Below, one piece after another: positions 1 through 5,082 of a stretch of DNA of 6,121 bases; the stretch's first letter is position 1; the number at the start of each line of letters is the position of its first letter. Origin of the DNA: Verrucomicrobiota bacterium (GTDB taxonomy: Bacteria > Verrucomicrobiota > Verrucomicrobiia > Chthoniobacterales > Xiphinematobacteraceae). The translations under genes were made by a program, and so were the position numbers. The notes beneath the pieces were generated by a model that did no database searches, had not been told where the DNA came from, and was given only the letters and a program-made list of their open reading frames with translations. The DNA is taken from the NCBI GenBank assembly GCA_003176035.1, contig PSRL01000150.1, positions 1 through 6,121 on the forward strand. The letters run 5' to 3'.

Positions 1-219
1 AATAGGCTTTCCCCATTCTTCCTTTATAGCATTTCTATTCGAATGGAACTACTTAAATCTAAAATGCTCTAGGATTTCTAATTTTCGCTGAATTGCGGTA
101 GGCAGATCTTTTGTTTCAAGATTGAACCAACGTCAAATGCCTTTGGTCATTCGATTGTACCAATAACCGCCGTCGCGCCAAACGATACCTTTAGTACCGT
201 TTTTAATTTTTATTTTCAT
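1..219 (-). pseudogene. Decayed tyrosine-recombinase (integrase) N-terminal fragment
   Basis: Reading leftward from an ATG at 219-217, 28 codons are open and then hit TGA (135-133). The same frame continues for 27 sense codons to a TAG (51-49) and then to the window edge. The conceptual product has the look of the N-terminal arm/SAM-like region of tyrosine integrases: a basic start, then WRDGGYWYNR, then, just after the first stop, RWFNLETKDLP and AIQRKLEILE. That order (a 'YWY.R' strand, 'W..L.T.D...A' and a helix) is typical of integrases of mobile islands. The catalytic domain (R..H..R..Y) would lie beyond the window, so its state is unknown. The fragment begins 75 nt beyond the tRNA-Val 3' end and points away from it, the usual place for an island integrase. 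TGA is a normal stop here, since the SCO and OsmC genes end with it, so recoding is unlikely. No clear Shine-Dalgarno is seen. The family call rests on recognition by eye. Confidence 0.55.
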
Positions 220-223
220 GCAG

Positions 224-262
224 ATTTGTGAAGGAATCCTTCACAAATTATCCTTCACAAAT
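224..262. repeat. Three copies of a 12-mer: perfect palindrome plus direct copy
   Basis: ATTTGTGAAGGA (224-235) is followed after one base by its exact reverse complement TCCTTCACAAAT (237-248), giving a perfect 25-nt inverted repeat. The right arm is repeated exactly at 251-262, so ATCCTTCACAAAT occurs as a direct repeat with a 14-nt period (236-248 and 250-262). The core octamer TTTGTGAA appears again at 370-377, just outside the 5' end of tRNA-Val. No T-run follows either side of the palindrome, which argues against an intrinsic terminator. It ends 4 nt upstream of the integrase-remnant ATG, so an operator or a recombinase/accessory-protein arm site is plausible, but this is inference. Confidence 0.85.
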
Positions 263-293
263 CGGCGGAAAAGGGCGGAAATTGGGTAATAAA

Positions 294-368
294 TGGTGCG
301 CGATACAGGGTTCGAACCTGTGACCCCCACCGTGTCAAGGTGGTGCTCTACCACTGAGCTAACCGCGC
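294..368 (-). tRNA. tRNA-Val (anticodon GAC)
   Basis: The minus strand folds as a complete cloverleaf. The acceptor stem is GCGCGGT (368-362) with ATCGCGC (304-298), seven pairs including one G-U. The D arm contains GCTC...GAGC. The anticodon stem is CCACC/GGTGG around loop TTGACAC, with anticodon GAC at 336-334, reading the valine codons GUC and GUU. The T arm is ACAGG-TTCGAAC-CCTGT-like. The discriminator is A (297), as expected for valine, and CCA is encoded at 296-294. The tRNA is transcribed in the same direction as the oxidase-assembly genes and overlaps by 10 nt the end of the DUF420 reading frame. A broken integrase and a repeat cluster lie just beyond its 3' end, so this tRNA is probably an integration site. 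Confidence 0.97.
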
Positions 369-916
369 GTTTGTGAACAATTTCTTATAAAATAGCCCGT
401 TGAAAACGGTGAACCACTAGTATTGCAGTTTTTAGACAAAGAAAAGCAAGTTTTCATATCTGTCTGTATTTGCCGGCTGTGCATTGCACGGGGCTGAGGA
501 AACCATTGATAAAGCATCAAATAAACCAAAACTCCAGTCACTGACACATAAAGCCAAATTGGGAGAGTCCATTTGGCAACTCGCCGGTGCCTATCAAAAC
601 GAGCGCGCAACGCGGGAATCAGGGTACAAATAACCAAAGGAGGTACTGCAAAAGCCAAGAGGACATGGGAAGCAAGGAGACTCAGGTAGATCGGCCGGAC
701 GAAGCTGGGCGTTGTGAAACGGGTGACCGCTTGCGTATGGAAATGATAGTAAAGATAGCAGCCCAAAAATAATGTGGAGGTCGCCACGGCGGTCACCATC
801 GCAACAATATGCAATTTTCGGCGGTGATTGCGGATGAACCACCAACCAGCCAAAATAAAAATCGTGCTGAGGAAATTCAGAGATGCATTGACTGCAGGCA
901 GCTGTTGAATGGTCAT
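359..916 (-). CDS. DUF420 family integral membrane protein, oxidase assembly factor, with odd C-terminal tail
   Basis: The 185-residue product has about four membrane segments (roughly residues 11-28, 36-57, 76-100 and 116-138). It carries the scattered histidines typical of DUF420 proteins: H36, H58/H60 in YYHFH, H84 in LASHVLLA, and H110 in RFDRHRRVAKWTLPIWLY. The family includes Bacillus YozB and the CtaM-type proteins needed for active aa3-type oxidases; the biochemistry is not settled, though histidine-ligated metal or heme handling is suspected. The ATG overlaps the SCO stop as ATGA (916-913), with an AGGA-type ribosome binding site inside the SCO gene, so the two are translationally coupled. 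The family usually ends shortly after the last membrane segment, here LYQWFPQ (135-141). The final 44 residues have no membrane or family character, span a possible tRNA promoter, and the TAG stop (361-359) lies within tRNA-Val. I infer that the original stop was lost. Family call about 0.9; the natural C-terminus is uncertain. Confidence 0.85.
   Translation of the reverse strand: MTIQQLPAVNASLNFLSTIFILAGWWFIRNHRRKLHIVAMVTAVATSTLFLGCYLYYHFHTQAVTRFTTPSFVRPIYLSLLASHVLLAFAVPPLVICTLIPALRARFDRHRRVAKWTLPIWLYVSVTGVLVYLMLYQWFPQPRAMHSRQIQTDMKTCFSLSKNCNTSGSPFSTGYFIRNCSQTRG
384..413 (-). promoter_or_regulatory. Possible promoter for tRNA-Val
   Basis: On the minus strand TTCACC (413-408, four of six matches to TTGACA) is followed by an 18-nt spacer and TATAAG (389-384, five of six matches to TATAAT). 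The -10 ends 15 nt before the mature tRNA 5' end, which suits a short leader. A 5-bp hairpin (397-401 with 405-409, loop of 3) lies within the spacer and touches the -35; it could act as a weak stop for the upstream operon. The site lies inside the C-terminal tail of the DUF420 reading frame. The promoter is judged by eye only. Confidence 0.35.
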
Positions 917-1563
917 TTCATTTTCCTACCATGTTGGCTCGCTTCATATTTTAGGCTTCGGATGTCAGTAAGAAGCTGGGCAACGGTTTGCGGGCTGGTG
1001 CCATCACGAAAGGCCCGGATTTGTCCTTGGGAGTCTACTAACACCAATTGAGTCGAGTGGATGAGCCCTTCAGTGGGTGCCCGGATGATAGGCTGTAACA
1101 TGCCTTTTACCATGAAAGCCTCGATTTTATCCTTGGAGCCGGTGAGAAAGGTCCACTGCTGAGGGTTGGCTGCAAATCTTTTGGCGTACTCCTTCAAAAC
1201 CTGCGGAGTGTCATGCTCGGGATCTACGGTCACGCTCACCAGTTTGATACCTTTATCGACTTTGACGGCTTCACCGAGCTGGGCCATCCGAGCGCTTAAG
1301 AGAGGACAGGGTCCCTGACAACGCGTGAAGATAAAGTCCACTATCCAGACAACTCCTTTGAGGTTTTCCAACCGGATTTCTTTTTCATCCTGATTAATGA
1401 GCCGAAATTCGGGCGCAGCTCCATAATAGTCTAAAGGAGCTAAACCAGCACTCACTTCGTGTCGGAGTTGGAAATAAACGACTCCCAATAAGAGCACCGC
1501 GCAGAGAAATACGAGGGCCCAGAGTAAGGGATGAAGCCTCCGCAGTTTTTTAAAGTCATGCAT
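913..1563 (-). CDS. SCO1/SenC/PrrC-type copper chaperone for cytochrome c oxidase
   Basis: The 216-residue protein has a short basic N-terminus, one membrane anchor at about residues 13-31 and a thioredoxin-fold domain outside the membrane. The copper-binding signature is complete: C82 and C86 in TRCQGPCPLLS, and the distal histidine H169 in EGLIHSTQLVLVD. The family motif VTVDPEHDTP is at 111-120. SCO proteins deliver copper to, or reduce the cysteines of, the Cu(A) site in oxidase subunit II. The length is normal. It starts at ATG 1563-1561, just before the basic residues and membrane anchor; no good Shine-Dalgarno lies upstream. It follows ctaB after 199 nt and overlaps the DUF420 gene by 4 nt. 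The neighbours make a role in aa3-type oxidase assembly much more likely than a purely redox or peroxide-defence role. A 92-nt nested inverted-repeat region lies just upstream and could affect its expression. Confidence 0.95.
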   Translation of the reverse strand: MHDFKKLRRLHPLLWALVFLCAVLLLGVVYFQLRHEVSAGLAPLDYYGAAPEFRLINQDEKEIRLENLKGVVWIVDFIFTRCQGPCPLLSARMAQLGEAVKVDKGIKLVSVTVDPEHDTPQVLKEYAKRFAANPQQWTFLTGSKDKIEAFMVKGMLQPIIRAPTEGLIHSTQLVLVDSQGQIRAFRDGTSPQTVAQLLTDIRSLKYEASQHGRKMK

Positions 1564-1582
1564 GGATAAAACTCTATTGTTT

Positions 1583-1674
1583 TAATTGCTGGAGGATGGT
1601 TGTGCAAAAAAGAAACCTTGTTGGCTTTTTTGCTTTGTCGGCAACCATCGCATACATAACACGGTCAGCAATTA
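1583..1674 (-). promoter_or_regulatory. Three nested inverted repeats in the ctaB-SCO spacer; possible structured leader or attenuator
   Basis: Three perfect inverted repeats are nested. The outer is TAATTGCTG (1583-1591) with CAGCAATTA (1666-1674), the middle ATGGTTG (1596-1602) with CAACCAT (1642-1648), and the inner GCAAAAAAG (1604-1612) with CTTTTTTGC (1625-1633) around a 12-nt loop. Read as minus-strand RNA they give one long stem with asymmetric internal loops (17 vs 4 nt, then 8 vs 1 nt). The structure lies 20 nt upstream of the SCO ATG and about 90 nt after the ctaB stop. The A-tract/T-tract inner stem resembles a weak intrinsic terminator, so an attenuator is possible. It matches no riboswitch class that I recognise. 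The complementarity is seen directly; the function is inference. Confidence 0.45.
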
Positions 1675-1762
1675 GCGAATTAGAAAATTTGTTAATTTGG
1701 TAGTTACAGAGTGAAAAAATTGTCTCTGAAATTGTTATCACATTGCATTCGTTATTTGCATT

Positions 1763-2650
1763 TTATCTTCTCGTAATCAGTAAAACTCCCAGAAGAAGCG
1801 GCAGATAAATGACAGAGGTAAAAAAAAGCGAACGTGCACGGCCAATGGATCGCTGTTTTACAAACGCAAGAGATTTCATCAGAAACGCAAGTCCTAGGAC
1901 AAATGCAGCGATCGCATAAAAGGTGTTACTGAGTCCGACAGCAGTAGGGAGAAGGGAGATGGGGAGTAAGAAAGCAGAGTAAATCAGAGCTTGGCGGGAG
2001 GTCATTTTGCCGGACTCATCATTTTTAGAAAGCATGATAAAGCCCGCATCCGCATATTGATCGCGATACATCCATGCAATTGCCAGGAAGTGAGGCATTT
2101 GCCAGAACCATAATATAAAAAAAAGAATCCATCCTTCCAAGCCCAGCCGATTTTGTGAGGCGGCATAACCAATAAGAGGAGGCAGGGCCCCTGGTATTGC
2201 GCCAACTAAGGTGTTTAACGAACTCCTCTGCTTCATTGGCGTGTAAACAAAAAGATAGCTGAGTATGGTCAGGGCAGCCAGCAGTGCGCTGAGGAGGTTT
2301 ACCAAAAGAGCAAGAATGGCGATGCCGATCACGGAAAAAAGCAGCCCCAGCAGGAATGCATCCCCGGGATGCAAGCGTCCCGCCGGCAGAGGACGACTTT
2401 GAGTCCGTGGCATCCGCGCGTCGAAATTCCTTTCCCACCACTGATTTAAAGCAGCAGCGCCACATGCACTAAGGGCTGTGCCGATGAGTGTTGCAGCCAA
2501 AAGCACATATTCCATGCCACTGCGGTTTCCTAACAAGAAACCAACAAAGGTGGTGAAAACGACCATCAAGCTCAGGCGAGCTTTCACCAAAAGACTTAAG
2601 TCTTGAACGATATTTTCCAAGCGAACAGAAGAAGTAGCCAGACTCTTCAT
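1763..2650 (-). CDS. ctaB: Protoheme IX farnesyltransferase (heme O synthase)
   Basis: This 295-residue UbiA-superfamily membrane prenyltransferase attaches farnesyl from farnesyl diphosphate to heme B, making heme O for heme A synthesis. About nine hydrophobic segments are visible. The diphosphate-binding motif is NQWWERNFDARMPRT (69-83), with N69, E73 and D77; the first acidic position is Glu rather than the commoner Asp. The second conserved loop is YTPMKQR...NTLVGAIPGALPPLIGY (136-162), and the third is WFWQMPHFLAIAW (181-193) followed by YADAGFIML (199-207). The length is normal. It starts at ATG 2650-2648, 24 nt after the ctaA stop, with no obvious Shine-Dalgarno, so coupling to ctaA is likely. 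The spacing and order ctaA-ctaB-SCO-DUF420 identify it as the heme O step for an aa3-type oxidase rather than a quinone-biosynthesis UbiA. Confidence 0.95.
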   Translation of the reverse strand: MKSLATSSVRLENIVQDLSLLVKARLSLMVVFTTFVGFLLGNRSGMEYVLLAATLIGTALSACGAAALNQWWERNFDARMPRTQSRPLPAGRLHPGDAFLLGLLFSVIGIAILALLVNLLSALLAALTILSYLFVYTPMKQRSSLNTLVGAIPGALPPLIGYAASQNRLGLEGWILFFILWFWQMPHFLAIAWMYRDQYADAGFIMLSKNDESGKMTSRQALIYSAFLLPISLLPTAVGLSNTFYAIAAFVLGLAFLMKSLAFVKQRSIGRARSLFFTSVIYLPLLLGVLLITRR

Positions 2651-2674
2651 AAGATAGGTGTGTTTTTCAATATC

Positions 2675-3661
2675 CTACGGGTGGCTTGCCCGCAAGGTTT
2701 TGAGAGCTTTGGCCCCGGAAGACCAAAACAAAAGGAACGTCATTTGCACACCGAGAAAAAGCAACAAAGCACCGATCGCCATGTGGCTTGTGGCAACATC
2801 GGCAGCTTTATCGGACCAAATAGTCCAAGCTCCCAGGACGATTTGGAGGCAGATGAGAAGCGCCCAAATAAATCCGAAGTATCTTATATAAAGTATCTTG
2901 CGGCTTAAATAAGCGAATGCAAAAACTCCTGTGAAAATAATCACTGCAAGAAGCCTGTGTACCATTTGGAGACCAATCTGCGTCGCATTGGTCGCGACCT
3001 CCCCTTCGGCTATGCGTTCCCGATTAATCTGAGCTATTGAAGCAGCGTCCATTGGCGGCCACCAATGGCCATATGCGGTCGGAAAATCACGAATGGCGAG
3101 GCCGGCATGCGCATGACGCATACTTGTAGCTACCGCTAATTGTGCAAAAATTATTGCTGTGATTGTTAAGGCTATCCATTTGAGTTTGTTAGGGATACAG
3201 AACGCGACATATTTCTCGGACAAAAACCAGGGACTTGTCACGAGCGCCAAAATGCCCAAAAGGCCAAGGAAGGATTGAGCAACCATGCCATGAAAAATGC
3301 CTATGAAATTTGCGTTTAAGGTCACCCGCAAACCGCCCAATACGCCCTGAAGGACTACTCCCAAGAACGCTATGATTCCCAATACTCGCACCCAGGGTCT
3401 TTTCTCAGTGGCTAACAGCCAGGCACACAGAATCAAGGTCAGCAATCCTACCACTGATGCCATCAAGCGATGGGTATGCTCATAAAAAATGCCACCAACC
3501 CATCGAGAAATCGGGAACAAGAACATGTTGTAGCCATAAGTTGTGGGCCAATCGGGCACAGCCATGCCCGCCCCTTTGGAGGTGACTAATCCCCCGCTGC
3601 AAAGAAGGACAAATGTGCAGATCGTTGTAAAAGTGGCAAAGAAATGAAGCGGTCGATTCAA
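2675..3661 (-). CDS. ctaA: Heme A synthase (COX15/CtaA family)
   Basis: The 328-residue protein has about eight membrane segments and oxidises the C8 methyl of heme O to the formyl group of heme A. The family signature EHTHR (61-65) supplies the catalytic Glu E61 and heme ligand H64. The other expected ligands are H124 in IFHGMVAQ, H235 in QMVHRLLA and H293 in TSHMAIGALL. The first extracytoplasmic loop has GMAVPDWPTTYG (32-43) without the cysteine pair of Bacillus-type CtaA. A related GLAIRDFPTAYG (187-198) recurs in the second half, the known pseudo-twofold repeat of the family. The best start is a TTG at 3661-3659: the frame has an upstream TAA and no upstream ATG or GTG, and the first membrane helix begins right after it. 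No strong Shine-Dalgarno is visible. It follows the OsmC-family gene after 82 nt and precedes ctaB by 24 nt. The exact start is uncertain; the family is not. Confidence 0.95.
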   Translation of the reverse strand: MNRPLHFFATFTTICTFVLLCSGGLVTSKGAGMAVPDWPTTYGYNMFLFPISRWVGGIFYEHTHRLMASVVGLLTLILCAWLLATEKRPWVRVLGIIAFLGVVLQGVLGGLRVTLNANFIGIFHGMVAQSFLGLLGILALVTSPWFLSEKYVAFCIPNKLKWIALTITAIIFAQLAVATSMRHAHAGLAIRDFPTAYGHWWPPMDAASIAQINRERIAEGEVATNATQIGLQMVHRLLAVIIFTGVFAFAYLSRKILYIRYFGFIWALLICLQIVLGAWTIWSDKAADVATSHMAIGALLLFLGVQMTFLLFWSSGAKALKTLRASHP

Positions 3662-3743
3662 AATGTGAATTTTGTTCGGAGCGATTGAAATTTATGATTT
3701 TTTTGGTTACAGGTCATTTACGGGCTTGAGCAGGATACGCCGG

Positions 3744-4157
3744 TCAATTTTCGGCCCAATGAAATGTGATTTTTTGTTCTATTGCAGGGTTGAGGCTGTG
3801 ATGGACCGGACAAGTCATTGCCGCCTTTTTCAATATTCCGGCAGGGTCCTGTTTCTCGGAAAAAGGAATGTGTATTTCGACTTCCAAAAGCCGTATTTTG
3901 CGGAAGCCCTCCGTGGCCATGTGCTTGACTACACGGATGCTCAGCCCCTTGAGGTCCCAGCCGTGTTGTTCCGCAGCAATACCCATGATCGTACTCATGC
4001 AGCATCCCAGCGCTGTGCTCACCAAATCCGTCGGGGAAAATGTTTCTCCCTTTCCGTGATTATCAATCGGCGCGTCCGTGAGCAGTTTTGTTCCGGATGG
4101 AATGTGAGTTGCCTGATTTCGAAGTCCCCCCAGATAAGTAATTTGAATTTCCACCAT
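3744..4157 (-). CDS. OsmC/Ohr-family protein (OsmC-like thiol peroxidase fold)
   Basis: The 137-residue protein has the two hallmark cysteine regions of the family. The first is in FSPTDLVSTALGCCMSTIM (40-58, Cys52/Cys53) on the central helix; the second is C116 in MTCPVHHSLN. OsmC and Ohr proteins use such a pair to reduce organic hydroperoxides with a dithiol (lipoyl) reductant. The short N-terminus and HHSL ending resemble the YhfA/OsmC-like subgroup more than true Ohr, and substrates of that subgroup are poorly defined. There is no signal peptide, so it is cytoplasmic. The start is ATG 4157-4155 without a strong Shine-Dalgarno; a GTG in the next codon is an alternative. It lies upstream of ctaA on the same strand with an 82-nt gap and may or may not share its transcript. 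Protection of respiratory enzymes from peroxides would fit, but is only inferred from position. Confidence 0.9.
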   Translation of the reverse strand: MVEIQITYLGGLRNQATHIPSGTKLLTDAPIDNHGKGETFSPTDLVSTALGCCMSTIMGIAAEQHGWDLKGLSIRVVKHMATEGFRKIRLLEVEIHIPFSEKQDPAGILKKAAMTCPVHHSLNPAIEQKITFHWAEN

Positions 4158-4321
4158 AGATCTTAGAGCATTTATGGACTCACTTGATCCAGCAACCGCG
4201 GATCGACATTTTTACGCTCAATCCGGAAGCTGCGAGCAAAAAGTTCGCACCGCTAGTTAATGTATGTTCACAGTCTCCACGAGATTCGTCATCGAAGCAA
4301 GCCGGTAACATACGGACAGAT
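4158..4321. other. Intergenic spacer between SDR and OsmC genes, with a small hairpin
   Basis: No credible reading frame is seen in this 164-nt spacer. It contains an inverted repeat TGCGAGC (4231-4237) and GTTCGCA (4243-4249) around AAAAA, seven pairs with one G-U on the plus strand, but no T-run follows on the minus strand, so it is not a standard intrinsic terminator. A looser GATCC...GGATC pair lies at 4186-4204. No convincing -35/-10 pair for the OsmC gene was found by eye. The length of the gap suggests that a transcription unit boundary lies here. Confidence 0.4.
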
Positions 4322-5071
4322 TCACTTTTCCGCGTAGGACATGCCGCCATCAATTGTAAAGCAAGAACCTGTCACGTAACGCGATGCATAATCGGACGCT
4401 AAATATAGAATTAAGCCGTCCAAATCATTGAGTTTTGGAATGAAGTCCAGTGGAATTTTCTTCCTGATGAAATCCCGATTCTCCTCATCTTGCTGAGTTG
4501 GGAAATATCCAGGGCTGATTGAATTGATACGAATGCCATGAGGAGCAAGCTCAGCAACAAGTGATCTGGTCATATGAAGAACAGCTGCTTTGGAAACATT
4601 ATAGCCAGTTGCCATTTTGCCAGGATATGCGCCACTTCCATTGATACTTCCAATATTAATGATGGAACCCCGAATGCCATTTCCTTTCATGTGATTTGCC
4701 ACCGCACGGGTCAGATACCAAACACCAATCACATTGGTTTGTAAGATGTTTTCAAAATTGTCATTTTCGGCAGAATCAAAAATGGGAGTTGTTTTTCCGA
4801 TGCCAGCATTATTGATACAAATGTGAATCTGCTCGTCGGTTGCTGAAAATTGCTCAAATGCGGATTTGATGGATACCCGATCGCTGACATCTATTGCTAG
4901 CGCCCTTGCATTGCCGAGTTCATTTGCCAACGCTTGAATTTCCCCGAAGCGTCGCGCGGTGAGAAGGACACGTGCGCCTGCATTCGACAAACAGCGCGCA
5001 AACTGCTGACCCAGCCCCCCCGAGGCCCCCGTGATTAGAGCTGTCTTTCCTGTAAGATCAAAGAGGTGCAC
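4322..5071 (-). CDS. Short-chain dehydrogenase/reductase (classical SDR), probably NADP(H)-dependent
   Basis: This 249-residue Rossmann-fold oxidoreductase has a complete classical SDR set. The nucleotide-binding TGASGGLG is at 14-21, D61-V62 contacts adenine, and NNAG is at 87-90. The catalytic tetrad is N113 (TNVIG), S142 (NIGSINGS), Y157 and K161 (YNVSK), followed by SPGYFPT at 186-192. Arginines right after the second strand (TARR, 38-41) favour NADP(H). The C-terminal VTGSCFTIDGG is also typical, as in FabG-like and gluconate-5-dehydrogenase-like enzymes. The substrate cannot be told from sequence. The start codon is GTG (5071-5069), supported by AGAGG at 5082-5078 with a 6-nt spacer. 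It starts 9 nt after glpD, so it is very probably co-transcribed and coupled; a link to glycerol or polyol metabolism is inference only. Confidence 0.93.
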   Translation of the reverse strand: MHLFDLTGKTALITGASGGLGQQFARCLSNAGARVLLTARRFGEIQALANELGNARALAIDVSDRVSIKSAFEQFSATDEQIHICINNAGIGKTTPIFDSAENDNFENILQTNVIGVWYLTRAVANHMKGNGIRGSIINIGSINGSGAYPGKMATGYNVSKAAVLHMTRSLVAELAPHGIRINSISPGYFPTQQDEENRDFIRKKIPLDFIPKLNDLDGLILYLASDYASRYVTGSCFTIDGGMSYAEK

Positions 5072-5077
5072 AGAAAA

Positions 5078-5082
5078 CCTCT
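5078..5082 (-). promoter_or_regulatory. Ribosome binding site of the SDR gene, overlapping the glpD stop
   Basis: AGAGG (5082-5078 on the minus strand) is 6 nt before the GTG start and shares two bases with the glpD TAG stop (5083-5081). It is the best Shine-Dalgarno seen in the window, decides the GTG start of the SDR gene, and implies coupling of its translation to glpD. Confidence 0.7.

Noticed and set aside
224..248. Palindrome as an intrinsic terminator of tRNA-Val
   Set aside because: The stem is strong, but no T-run follows on the minus strand; the next bases are CTGCATGAAAAT.
224..262. CRISPR array
   Set aside because: The copies are 12 nt, partly inverted and nearly adjacent, with no spacer-sized unique segments and no cas genes.
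1574..1657. A 27-codon open frame on the minus strand in the ctaB-SCO spacer (starts MYAMVADK, ends TAG 1576-1574)
   Set aside because: No ribosome binding site, no recognised family, and its sequence is fully shared with the nested inverted repeats, so the open frame is probably incidental.
2025..2465. A 146-codon minus-strand frame within ctaB
   Set aside because: It is a frame-shifted shadow of the well-conserved CtaB protein and shows no motif of its own.
3672..4166. A 164-codon plus-strand frame opposite the OsmC gene
   Set aside because: It lies antisense to a clear OsmC-family gene, its translation has no family character, and all supported genes use the other strand.
4231..4249. Hairpin in the SDR-OsmC spacer as a terminator of the glpD-SDR unit
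   Set aside because: The run of T is in the loop and no T-tract follows the stem on the transcribed strand.
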